From CAZNXJ01 sp964577115 (GTDB taxonomy: Bacteria; Planctomycetota; Planctomycetia; Pirellulales; Pirellulaceae): a stretch of 64,000 nucleotides of DNA. The stretch lies in assembly GCA_964577115.1 (NCBI GenBank), contig CAZNXJ010000021.1, forward strand, positions 28,234-92,233, in the 5' to 3' direction. This document shows, in pieces, positions 27,201-34,518 of this stretch (positions within the stretch are counted from its first letter, which is position 1; the number at the start of each line of letters is the position of its first letter). A program made the position numbers and the translations under genes. Below the pieces are notes generated by a model. The model was not told where the DNA came from, did not search any database, and saw only the letters and a list, made by a program, of their open reading frames with translations.

Positions 27201-27911
27201 GACGTCGTCGACCGGTTCCAGCTCATCCAAAACCTCGGTGGGAGCCGCTGGCGCGGTACGTTTTCGTTCAGCATTGGCGACCGCGGCGCGGCCCGCCCTC
27301 CCTGAGCGGCTGGTCGCCGGAGGACTGAGCGGATCGAGCTGGGGTTGGTCTTCGAGCGGGGCAAGTTCCGATTCGGTGATGACCGGAGCGGTGCGGCTGG
27401 GCGCTGGCTTCGCCTTGGACGTCGGCGGCTTGGGCTTGGAGGATTTCGCGGGCCGAGCGGCCTCGGCCGTGTCCCCTAGAATCAGCTCGTCGTCCTCGGG
27501 TACGGCGGGCGGTTTGGGACGCCCGGCGGCTGGCGCGGCGCCGCTCGAGCGGCTGGTCTGAGGCGCCGCGGGCCGAGCTGGCGCGGGCGGCTGGTCGGAC
27601 AGCGGCGCGAGCAGCAGATCGGCCTCCGGAGCCGCCGACTTCTTCTTGTCGTTCTTCTCGGCTTCCGAGCGTTTCGACTGCACCACCGCGGCCTTGCGCC
27701 CCTTGCGCTGTTCGATTTCCGCGGTGACCTCATTGATCAGTTTCGTCGCCTGGAACTTCGTGAGGTGCCCGTTGTCGACGAGCAGTTTCGCGACCGACTC
27801 GGCCGTCACGCCTCGGCTGGCTTCGCTCAGCTGCCTCCGCAGATCGGCGATCACCGCGTCTTCCAGCAAACCATCTTTTTCCAGGCGGTCGAGTAACTCT
27901 CGCGCTGACAT
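24231..27911 (-). CDS. Membrane-anchored PQQ-type beta-propeller protein with kinase-associated N-terminal domain
   Basis: 1226 residues. Residues 1-65 (RLEKDGLLEDAVIADL to GHLTKFQATKLI) resemble the small helical domain often found before the kinase domain in planctomycete Ser/Thr kinases. A Pro/Ala/Lys-rich cytoplasmic linker leads to one transmembrane helix at about 266-287. Outside are TPR-like helices and then PQQ-like propeller blades (GLDAATGKVLWRR, VAARTGEVVWRL, SIDATNGKSS). ATG 27911 has AAGGA seven bases upstream. It has no kinase domain. The architecture suggests linking a cytoplasmic partner to a periplasmic scaffold, perhaps the ExbBD-driven complex encoded just upstream. Confidence 0.78.
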   Translation of the reverse strand: MSARELLDRLEKDGLLEDAVIADLRRQLSEASRGVTAESVAKLLVDNGHLTKFQATKLINEVTAEIEQRKGRKAAVVQSKRSEAEKNDKKKSAAPEADLLLAPLSDQPPAPARPAAPQTSRSSGAAPAAGRPKPPAVPEDDELILGDTAEAARPAKSSKPKPPTSKAKPAPSRTAPVITESELAPLEDQPQLDPLSPPATSRSGRAGRAAVANAERKRTAPAAPTEVLDELEPVDDVEPIEQSEPTSAAAAFLAKKKRARENPWDSPLMLVGGGVLVLLLVLGFALYRSMTRGTAQEIFAAAEEDYRNAAYANAIEKYEQMLSSFPYDTDAGKARVKKEMARFRMVAEGGRNPERALATAQEILPPLKEEPDFQVVREELASLLPDIALAFAQQAQNAQSVEEAEKLLQSADAAMELVEDPAYIPTSLRKTITGVISRVQETMALVRRDIGRNRELDAAVASMNEALQNRQPQEAYRIRDELVTKYPILERHPRIIESVAAISQVQRDLVEVAVQTVEGSAEDPEASGNSIVVSTRSGGAVPGVDGQTVAVLAQGSVYGLDAATGKVLWRRFVGHGSEAYPDMFSKEPGADVLVTLTADHEVMRVAARTGEVVWRLRIGEPFYAPVVWRDRVLVTTHSGFVWSIDATNGKSSRQTNIGQKLPMSVGADPRVAQLYQVGENDNLYVLSPESMECRAVYYLGHRSGTIVVPPTPAVGRLFIAENAGPDYALVHCLTLDADGIPQGPAQEPIRLAGQIVRSPESLGRRLIYTTTQGAIHVLDINPDAQPPVVEDIKPLPATRSEAVASFVLAERGKLWVADQRLVRYDIQASQGQLARRGIENEGDTFVGPLQRVGPALVHIRRAANAPGFRVAAVDHENEKTVYWETDIAAPVLEMFPVADGVAAITARGGLIRATADSMQQGLVEAAGNDQVANLVFDAAVPLGNGRYAVFSSAGRALVIDVSQGGRDLRLMRLNIPERAATTAPIAMDGGLLVPLVNGQITLLSLTTGDNQVLPFHPAVEAGSRVNWRRPALIPDAPEFVVADGRSRAYRVGIVETGRPHLEAFESVTLDEEPITGFTVLGERAWAGVRRSDSDALLPLQLPRLEAGEAVPVKGRIVWGPERVGNAVLVATDEEGVIAIAESGERQWAAPVALGGVAGVSVAEQDYLVATVQGELLRLGGQDGRVLAKTDVGEPLASGPVQSGSDWWVATYDGTLHRVAELEPVGN

Positions 27912-28210
27912 GCCAGTTCCTTGAGGTATTTCACACGGTAGGCGTGGAGCAAGCCGCTACCACCAGCGAGTTCGCGTTGTGCGGCGCGATACCGGGCCGA
28001 CGGGTCCACCGTCCCCGCGAGCCGGCTCGTCGCTCGTGTGGGCGTCTTCCTTCGGGCGAGACTGCGGGGCTTCGCAGTCCCCGCCCGCTGTCTTATTCGG
28101 CGACTGGCTCAGGCCAGCTCGCCTCCTGCTTGTCTGGTGGGTGGCTGCCCGGTGCCGCCTCCCGCGCGCGGACGGCGAATCCGACGTTCGCCCAAACCGC
28201 GGCCCTTCGT
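27912..28210. other. 299-bp spacer inside the Exb-type operon
   Basis: Between the second exbD and the propeller gene, same strand. It holds a short hairpin (GACTGCG/CGCAGTC near 28060-28080) and no supported gene or clear promoter. It may separate two transcription units or balance expression. Confidence 0.4.
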
Positions 28211-28921
28211 TCAAATACTCTCCTCAACCGTCACCACTTGTACTTCCTCAATGCCGACAGCGGTTCCCGCATCGAGCGCCATGACGACATACTCGTGCGT
28301 GGCATCGACGTGGGCTTTGACGAGCAGCTTGGTGGGCGAGCTCGACCCGCGCGCTTCCTTCGCTTCGCGCAGCTGAGCCAGCAGTTCCTGTTCGCCGGCG
28401 CATTCCTTCTCCCAGTCCACGGTGCTGACGAAGAACGTGTTGTTCTCATCCACCAGCACGGTGATGTAATCCGGGTTGTCTTCGATTTGCATGACCTGGG
28501 TGCTCGGCTGATCCGAAATCTCCGGCTTCGGATGTTCGAGCGACCGCTGCTGAACGAACGTCGCGGTGACCATGAAAAAGATCAGTAGGTTGAACACGAC
28601 GTCAACCATCGGCGTCATGTCCATCTCGCCGTCGGTGGTCCGTTTCTTGTCACGATCCCCAAAACGAGGCTTCTCCAAAGGCGGGCTCGCATCGGAAAGC
28701 GCTCGCGACTCGGGGGCACCGCTCGGCACCGCAGTGGCGATCGGCGCAGTGTGTTCGGTCAGCGTCTTGTGGTCCGCCGGCGCCGCGGCCACTTCCACGG
28801 CGTCGGGTTGGGGGACTTCGATCATCGTGTCGCACGAGGGGCAGCGGATGCGGCGCCCGGCCGCAAAATCGGCGGCCGAATGCCGGGCCTTGCAGTGCGG
28901 ACATTGAAAGTTGATGGACAC
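28211..28921 (-). CDS. ExbD/TolR-family protein with N-terminal zinc ribbon
   Basis: 236 residues. The first 36 form a four-Cys zinc ribbon (CPHC at 7-10, CPSC at 27-30). A polar linker precedes one transmembrane helix beginning DMTPMVDVVFNLLIFF, which contains the Asp that ExbD uses for proton-driven work. A periplasmic alpha/beta domain follows. GTG 28921 is four bases after the stop of the first exbD and has GGAGG eleven bases upstream. An ATG at 28939 is less likely because it would lie within that ribosome site. It works with ExbB to turn proton motive force into motion. The zinc ribbon on an ExbD is unusual. Confidence 0.85.
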   Translation of the reverse strand: MSINFQCPHCKARHSAADFAAGRRIRCPSCDTMIEVPQPDAVEVAAAPADHKTLTEHTAPIATAVPSGAPESRALSDASPPLEKPRFGDRDKKRTTDGEMDMTPMVDVVFNLLIFFMVTATFVQQRSLEHPKPEISDQPSTQVMQIEDNPDYITVLVDENNTFFVSTVDWEKECAGEQELLAQLREAKEARGSSSPTKLLVKAHVDATHEYVVMALDAGTAVGIEEVQVVTVEESI

Positions 28922-28925
28922 GCGG

Positions 28926-29474
28926 CTACGAACCTCCATCCAACACAGCGACAAACAGCGACTCCACCGTCTCCACTTTACTCGCGGCCTCGGCCACGCG
29001 TGCCACGTCGCGGTGCTTTACTCCCTTGGATGCTTTTAGCAGCACATACCGCTTGGCCGTGCCATCGACCTGTTCTTCCAGGTACGCAATGATCTCGTCT
29101 TCCTGGTCCGCCAGATTTGTCGCCTGAAGCTGCGCGGCCGGATCCGTTCGGTCGCCTTTGAAGATCCGCGCTGAACCGTCTGGTCCCCCTTCGGCGAGGA
29201 CCAGGACAGCGGATTGATCAACGAGCACCGTCGAGGCGAACTTCGTCTTGGGCAATTCGACTTCGCCCTGCGTGTCGATTTTCGAGGTGAGCACAAAAAA
29301 GATGAGCAGCAGAAAGGTCATGTCGATCATCGGCGTGATGTCCATTTCGGTATCATCATCGCGCCGCGGCCGCGGCTTGATCGCGATATCCCCGCTCGAC
29401 GCCAGGCCCTCCTTGCCCGGCTCGGGCGCTTCGTACGTATGCAGCTCATGTTGTGCGGGATGCGGAATATCCAT
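28926..29474 (-). CDS. exbD: ExbD/TolR-family biopolymer transport protein
   Basis: 182 residues with a short cytoplasmic N-terminus, a transmembrane helix starting EMDITPMIDMTFLLLIFF (key Asp present) and a periplasmic domain of about 120 residues. ATG 29474 is preferred over a TTG nine bases earlier. No clear ribosome site was seen. It sits between exbB and the zinc-ribbon ExbD. Two ExbD-type subunits with one ExbB suggest a mixed periplasmic dimer, a known theme in planctomycete Exb/Tol-like clusters. Confidence 0.88.
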   Translation of the reverse strand: MDIPHPAQHELHTYEAPEPGKEGLASSGDIAIKPRPRRDDDTEMDITPMIDMTFLLLIFFVLTSKIDTQGEVELPKTKFASTVLVDQSAVLVLAEGGPDGSARIFKGDRTDPAAQLQATNLADQEDEIIAYLEEQVDGTAKRYVLLKASKGVKHRDVARVAEAASKVETVESLFVAVLDGGS

Positions 29475-29593
29475 CGTGAACAATCAATCGCGTGAGGTGC
29501 TGTTTCCTGGCTGCTTGTGCCGGACCACCGCGTCAAACAAGTCGAACCGGCCGACTACCCCCGACCGGCTCGCGGCAACGCCAGCGAGGTCAC

Positions 29594-30241
29594 TTAGGAC
29601 GAACGCTGGTTCGACTGGGCCGCTCGAAAAGCTTCCAGGAATCGCGTCAGCCCTTCGGCGGTGAGATCTTCGAGCTTGCGAATGCGCACGTTGATCATCG
29701 TGACCGACAGGATCAACGGAATGGCGATGGCCAGCCCAACGGCCGTGGTGATCAGCGCCGTATTGATGTCGCTCGCCAAATCCGTTGGCTCAACGTTCGT
29801 TGCCGTTGCCAGCTTGCCAAACGCGCCCATCATGCCGAGCACCGTACCGAACAGGCCGAGCATCGGGGCGGATTTGATCACCGTGTTAACCCAGCTGAGC
29901 CGTGTTTCGAGATCTTCGAGCACATCCCGCTGGAACCGATCGAGAATCAGCTGCCGCACCTTATCAAAGCCGATTTTGCGATTTTCGATCCCGAGGGCCG
30001 AGAGCTGGCAAACCGCTCGCCGGTCGCCTTCGCAGAGCTGATACGCTTCGTCGAAGCGACCTTGGGAGAGCGAACTTTCGAGCGCTCCCAGGAACTCGTT
30101 CTGCGACTCCTCCGACTCGAAACGCTTATGGTTGATTCGCGACCAAAGCATGACGACGCAGTAAGCGCCCCACGCCGCAATCGCCGCAAGTGCACCGTAT
30201 GTGAGATTCCCGATGATGTTATAGAGCTGGTGAATGTCCAT
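29594..30241 (-). CDS. exbB: MotA/TolQ/ExbB proton channel family protein
   Basis: 215 residues with three transmembrane helices: one near residues 12-34, and two in the C-terminal half. The latter hold the conserved GLFGTVLGMMGAF and ALITTAVGLAIAIPLIL with the proton-path Thr residues. It forms the inner-membrane stator ring around ExbD. ATG 30241 follows the upstream gene by 86 bases. Same-strand exbD genes follow at 120 bases. No tonB with the classic C-terminal fold is present, although the preceding gene occupies that place. Confidence 0.92.
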   Translation of the reverse strand: MDIHQLYNIIGNLTYGALAAIAAWGAYCVVMLWSRINHKRFESEESQNEFLGALESSLSQGRFDEAYQLCEGDRRAVCQLSALGIENRKIGFDKVRQLILDRFQRDVLEDLETRLSWVNTVIKSAPMLGLFGTVLGMMGAFGKLATATNVEPTDLASDINTALITTAVGLAIAIPLILSVTMINVRIRKLEDLTAEGLTRFLEAFRAAQSNQRSS

Positions 30242-30327
30242 GGATATGTTCGTTGCAGGTGCAGGTTGCGTTCAACAGAAACCCGAACAGTGCGGCCCGG
30301 AATCGGAGCCGACAAGAACGAGGTGGG

Positions 30328-31221
30328 TTACGGCGGAGCAGGGCGGAAGAGCTGTTCGATAATGAAGTATTCGAAACCATTCCCCTGGGGTCGAACACCG
30401 AAGATCGTCTTGAGCCATTCTTTGGGTGACCGGCCGGGGGAATTCTCGAACTCGAGCCGGTGCAGCATCTCGTTGACCTCCTCCGGAATGAACTGCATCA
30501 CGATGCGCCCCTCGGTCGGGATGCCCGCTCGCTGGAGAAGCTGTTCGTCGTAGCGCCGCAGTTGCCCCTCGCGCCACGTGAAGTAGATACGCCGTTCGTC
30601 CTTGCTGGCGCCTTGCCGCCGCGTCGGAGGTCGGCGAGAAACATTCGAAGCGTAATCGATCAGCGGAGCCCCACCGGCCGCCGCCAGCTCGATTTTGAAG
30701 AAGTCCAGTTGCCGCGCGTACAGATCGATGCTCGAGGACTCGTAGCGAAATTCCCACCGTTCCCACGGAGGAATCACACCTTCGCCCTCGCCTTCGGGAC
30801 CTGGCGGGCGGCTGTCGCCGCGTCCCGAGCCCTCGCTCGAAACAAGCTGGTCGGTCGGGATGCTGTCGAAGTTGGCCACGACGGCCGACGCCAGATCGGT
30901 GACCGGTTCGAGGGCCGCTTCGAGCTGCGGTTCCTGCATGACGGCTTCCAGCTCTTCAACGCCCGGCGGCTCGGCATCCCGTTCGAACCCCGCCGCATGA
31001 TCGCCGCGCCCGGGATACTGAATCATCTCGATCGGGGAACTGCGGCGAGGAAATACGAGCACCGATAAGAGCCAGATGCCAAACAGAATCACGACGGCCA
31101 GCCCGACCATCACCAGCGCTGTCACCATCAGGCTGGCCGCCTTATCGTAGGTGCTGACTCTCAGTGAACGGCTACTGGCCGTCGACGGCAACGAGCCGGA
31201 CGATTTAGACAGCGAGCTCAC
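30328..31221 (-). CDS. Single-pass membrane protein in TonB position of the Exb operon, unknown family
   Basis: 297 residues. A Ser-rich cytoplasmic tail, one transmembrane helix at about 31-57, then a Pro/Glu/Gly-rich linker to about 150 and a compact C-terminal domain (from WERWEFRYESSSIDLYARQ) with many aromatic and charged residues. The layout copies TonB or TolA, that is a tail, one helix, an extended linker and a small periplasmic end domain, but I see no TonB sequence signature. The start is GTG 31221, the first gene behind the promoter at 31455-31483. It may couple ExbBD motion to an envelope partner. Confidence 0.6.
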   Translation of the reverse strand: MSSLSKSSGSLPSTASSRSLRVSTYDKAASLMVTALVMVGLAVVILFGIWLLSVLVFPRRSSPIEMIQYPGRGDHAAGFERDAEPPGVEELEAVMQEPQLEAALEPVTDLASAVVANFDSIPTDQLVSSEGSGRGDSRPPGPEGEGEGVIPPWERWEFRYESSSIDLYARQLDFFKIELAAAGGAPLIDYASNVSRRPPTRRQGASKDERRIYFTWREGQLRRYDEQLLQRAGIPTEGRIVMQFIPEEVNEMLHRLEFENSPGRSPKEWLKTIFGVRPQGNGFEYFIIEQLFRPAPP

Positions 31222-31715
31222 GTTGTCAGATCCTCAAAGCGGATTGGCGAGCGCCGCCAGCGACGCGAGCGCACCTCCAACGGCCCGGGGGGGCCGCAGA
31301 GTAGATTTTCGCATCTCGGACAGGCGCCTAGAAGGGACACGCGCCACGTACTCCGCGACGGCCGCGTGTGGAGCTGGCGGGAAAACGAGAGAGATCTTCC
31401 CAAAGGCAGATTGGCTCAGTCGCGCAAGACTCCCGCTGTTCCGTCTTGCTACCGATCCTAATGCTAGCCCTTAGGGGTGTCAAGCAAATCCATCCTCAAG
31501 TCCTTGTGGCGTTAAGGTTTGCCATAAGTGCTCACCCCACGTTGGAACCAGTTTGGATGCGGGGGCCAAGGCGATGTAACCACGAATGACACGAAGGTTA
31601 CGAATGACACTAGAGTTAGGCATGGGAGGAAGTAAGAAGTGGGCGGCAGTGGAGCCGAGCGTAGAATGCACCGGGCCGTGCGGGATGTTCGGTGGAGATG
31701 AAAGGGTGGGGTGAT
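31222..31715. other. Divergent intergenic region holding the Exb-operon promoter
   Basis: The minus-strand promoter at 31455-31483 leaves a leader of about 225 bases. Near the hemerythrin side, an 11-base direct repeat ACGAATGACAC occurs at 31582-31592 and 31600-31610. This resembles worn copies of a common dispersed repeat. No gene was seen. Confidence 0.5.
31455..31483 (-). promoter_or_regulatory. Sigma70-type promoter of the Exb envelope operon
   Basis: Minus strand: a perfect -35 TTGACA (31483-31478), 17-base spacer, then -10 TAGGAT (31460-31455). The spacer contains CCCCTAAGG and CATTAGGAT blocks, which form a CCTAA/TTAGG inverted repeat that could be an operator. The same two blocks recur at 42489-42507. 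Confidence 0.65.
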
Positions 31716-32270
31716 ATGGTGTCGATTCAATTGGGTGGTCGGCCGCTGGCGGATTTCAATGAGCCGCTGCGGATGCTCGAGGACTGCCACCGCCGCATCG
31801 AGCACTTCCTGGACGTGCTACGGAAAGTCGCCGACAAGTTCGGCGAGGAGGAACTGACCGACGAGGGCCGCCGAGCTCTCGATTCGTCGCTGACCTACTT
31901 CGCCGAGGCCGCTCCACGACACACGGCCGACGAAGAAGAATCCCTCTTTCCACGCATGCGCCAGAGCACCGATCCGGCCGTCCATGCGGCGCTCGCCGAA
32001 CTCGAGCGGCTCGAAGCGGATCATCGCCGAGCGGAAGTCATGCACAAACGCGTCGATCAACTCGGACGGCGGTGGCTGGCAGCGGGCCAACTGTCGATCG
32101 CGGAACGCGAGGAATTTCGCGAGCTGGTCGACGGCCTGACGGCGATTTACGCCGTGCACATTCCGCAAGAAGAACAGCGTGTCTTCACGCTCGCCGCCCG
32201 TGCGCTCACGGCCAGCGAACTCCAGCAATTGGGCGACGAAATGCGAGTTCGCCGCCGATTGCCACGCTAA
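31716..32270 (+). CDS. Hemerythrin HHE-domain protein
   Basis: 184 residues of four-helix bundle. Di-iron ligands appear in order: His in LEDCHRRIEHFL, the HxxxE of PRHTADEEESLF, His in LEADHRRAEVMHK and HxxxE in VHIPQEEQRVF. The family binds O2, NO or iron and is often linked to oxidative or nitrosative stress. ATG 31716 follows a G-rich site (GGTGGGGTGAT). A GTG at 31692 is possible. It is monocistronic and convergent with tRNA-Phe. Confidence 0.88.
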   Translation: MVSIQLGGRPLADFNEPLRMLEDCHRRIEHFLDVLRKVADKFGEEELTDEGRRALDSSLTYFAEAAPRHTADEEESLFPRMRQSTDPAVHAALAELERLEADHRRAEVMHKRVDQLGRRWLAAGQLSIAEREEFRELVDGLTAIYAVHIPQEEQRVFTLAARALTASELQQLGDEMRVRRRLPR

Positions 32271-32294
32271 ACGCGGGGCATGGAGAGAAACAAG

Positions 32295-32367
<73 letters not shown>

Positions 32368-32378
32368 GAGGTTGCGTC

Positions 32379-32406
32379 AGTGTATTGACTTACGGTTTTC
32401 TCGCAA
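32379..32406 (-). promoter_or_regulatory. Promoter of tRNA-Phe
   Basis: Minus strand TTGCGA (32406-32401), 16-base spacer, TACACT (32384-32379). The -10 ends 12 bases before the mature tRNA 5' end, a typical distance for a short leader. Confidence 0.5.
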
Positions 32407-32679
32407 GCCCGGAAAACCTGTTTGTCCCTATTTTTGGGCACAGGGGATAGGCCGCGCGCCAAGGACGCCGCCGAGACGCAACATCATATAGCGCGGGCGG
32501 ACCGGACGCCAGGGACCTCGCGCACGAAGCGCCGAGGATCCAACCACCCCATCCGTGCCTATCCGAGTTGATCCGTGGTTCACCCGAAATTCCGGGCGGA
32601 TAAATTTCTTCCCAGATTCCACGCAACAAATCCGGCCTAAGCCCGAGAACGAGCTTATCACCTTCAGCGGGTAATCACG
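32407..32679. other. Non-coding stretch between tRNA-Phe and the vgrG remnant
   Basis: Contains a segment near 32545-32585 (GTGCCTATCCG...GATCCGTGGTTCA) that looks like a worn dispersed repeat of the 'accacggat' type seen in many environmental genomes. Short minus-strand frames here are not convincing genes. It lies between a tRNA and horizontally mobile-type sequence, so an attachment scar is possible but no direct repeat of the tRNA 3' end was found. Confidence 0.4.
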
Positions 32680-33425
32680 ATGTTACGCAACCAGGCCTTG
32701 CAGGCCACACGGCGGCCCGCCGTCCGTACACCGCTCGTTCCCGAGAAGCAGTTCGTGCTGCGCTAGTTCTAGGGCGCGAAAACCTGTCCGGCCTGTTCGA
32801 ATACGAACTCGAATTACTCTCCCCCAACCCGGCGCTCGACCCGGCGCTCGTCGTCGGTCAGCCGATCTCGTTCACATATCGCGGCGGCCCTGCACCGCGA
32901 TACGGGAACGGTATCGTTAGCCGGTTCCGTTATGTCGGCCAGAGCAGCCTCGGTACGACGTACCGCTCCACCGTCGTGCCGTGGCTCTGGCTGCTCACCC
33001 AGACCACCGGCACAACTTCCAAAACCGTTCGGCTGTCGAAAATCGTCGAGCAGATTTTCAGCGAACTCGCGGCCTCCAATCCGGGGCTTCCCGATTTCCA
33101 ATGGTCGCTCCGCAATGAGTACGCGCGGCGTGAATGCTGTGTTCAGTACCAAGAAACCGACTTTCAATTCGTGTCGCGGCTGCTCGAAGAAGAAGGCATT
33201 TTCTACTATTTCCGCCACGAGCCCGATCGGCACACGCACATACTCGCCGACCACCCGCTCGCCAATTTCCCGCTCGCCGACCACGACGTCGAATGCAGTG
33301 ATCTGAGCGAACAAAGCGGATCAGACGACCAGATTACCGAATGGCAGCATGAGGTGTCGTTCCGGCCCGGCCGCGTGACGCACGGCAATTACAACTTCGA
33401 AATCCCAGGTGCTCGCGAGCGTCCG
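32680..33425 (+). pseudogene. vgrG: Broken vgrG (type VI secretion spike protein) fragment
   Basis: ATG 32680 opens a VgrG-like N-terminus (RTPLVPEKQFVLR) that meets TAG at 32763 and a second TAG two codons later. The frame then shifts, and family sequence resumes with GRENLSGLFEYELELLSP. It continues through LSKIVEQIFSEL, RRECCVQYQETDFQFVSRL and EEEGIFYYFRHE, the conserved gp27-like core of VgrG. Similarity ends near 33425 (NYNFEIPGA). The gp5 needle part is missing and an intact protein would be at least twice as long. No other type VI secretion gene is in the window. It is an inactive leftover, probably acquired. Confidence 0.85.
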
Positions 33426-33600
33426 GAGGGCGGCGTCGAGCTACTCGTCGCCGCGCATTCTCCGCACGCAGCTGCTTGGCGCCCCGCCGACGTTCGTCCA
33501 CGAACTGCTCGGCAACATCCAAGGCGTGCTCGTCGAGACCGAACAAGGCGCGTGGACACTGCTCGCCAGAGAAGCCATGCCTACCGCTCGCGCATCCTGA
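33426..33600 (+). pseudogene. Possible C-terminal remnant of another gene, fused to the vgrG scar
   Basis: In a different frame from the vgrG fragment, bases up to the TGA at 33598-33600 code for a natural-looking C-terminus (TQLLGAPPTFVHELLGNI, then GVLVETEQGAWTLLARE). It has no start of its own. I do not recognise the family. It is most simply the tail of a deleted gene joined at a rearrangement point. Confidence 0.4.
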
Positions 33601-33613
33601 GCCCCAGAAACCG

Positions 33614-34423
33614 CTACCAGCGGATCTCGCGCTGCACGGGCAAGCGGTGCATGTCATGGCGCTGCTCGATCGGCCAGGCGCGAAGTTCGTCGACCAGTTC
33701 GACGATGCCGTTGACCGCGGCTTCAAAGATCACGCGCCCCTTTTCGGCGGTGGCTTTTGTCGGATCGCCATGAACGCCCGTCTTCGTCCAGCGTCCCCAG
33801 TAGTCATTGAAGCGGACGAAGTAGTTGGCCGTGCTGTCGCTGCTGACGAATTTGCCCATGCGATCGTTGTCCTCGACCGCCTTGTCCATCTGCACTCGGT
33901 CGGGAGCCAAATGCAAATAAAGCGACGTTTCGAACTCGTCGGCGTGCGCGATGACCTTCGACTCGCGAACCTTTTCGAACTCGTCGAGCAGAAACCAGAA
34001 GTATGTCGTGGCAAAGCAGAGCGACTTCGTTTCGAGAACTGTGCGGCGCGCGACCAGGTCGATCAGCGGAGCGTTCGAGCCGTGGCCGTTGACGATCAGA
34101 ATCTTTTCAAAACCGTGATAGGCGAGACTCTTCGTGATGTTCAAGCAAAACGCAATGAACACCTCGGGCTCGATGTGAATCGTACCTGGGAAATCGATGT
34201 GATGAAGGTTCAGGCCGTAGGAGATGGGCGGCAGCACGAGCACCTTGTCGGCGGCTCGCCGGCCGACTTCCAGGCAGACCGACTCGCACAGAAACACATC
34301 GACGTCCAGGGGCAAATGCGGCCCGTGCTGTTCGGTCGATCCGGTCGGCAGAATGACCAGCTTCTGCGCTGCGATCGCGTCGTTCATCTCGGGCCAGGTC
34401 AGTCGGTTGAAGCGGTATTCCAT
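33614..34423 (-). CDS. Creatininase-family amidohydrolase
   Basis: 269 residues. The metal-binding signature GSTEQHGPHLPLDVD (E31, H33, H36, D40/D42) is complete, followed by LIVNGHGSN and the late Glu in HADEFETS. Family members hydrolyse cyclic or linear amides (creatinine, 2-amino-5-formylamino-pyrimidine, inosose derivatives, mycofactocin precursor). ATG 34423 starts the family N-terminus. It follows an M14-type deacylase and an enolase-superfamily gene on the same strand, with gaps under 100 bases. A joint catabolic route for an amide or N-acyl compound is therefore a reasonable inference, but the substrate is unknown. Confidence 0.87.
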   Translation of the reverse strand: MEYRFNRLTWPEMNDAIAAQKLVILPTGSTEQHGPHLPLDVDVFLCESVCLEVGRRAADKVLVLPPISYGLNLHHIDFPGTIHIEPEVFIAFCLNITKSLAYHGFEKILIVNGHGSNAPLIDLVARRTVLETKSLCFATTYFWFLLDEFEKVRESKVIAHADEFETSLYLHLAPDRVQMDKAVEDNDRMGKFVSSDSTANYFVRFNDYWGRWTKTGVHGDPTKATAEKGRVIFEAAVNGIVELVDELRAWPIEQRHDMHRLPVQREIRW

Positions 34424-34518
34424 GGGCTCAGCCGCGCATGAGGGGTGACAATAAAGGGGAAAATTTCGTGATTTCGGCAGCCATCGGATCGCAGCTTAGT
34501 TCGCCGACGCGAGGCGCA

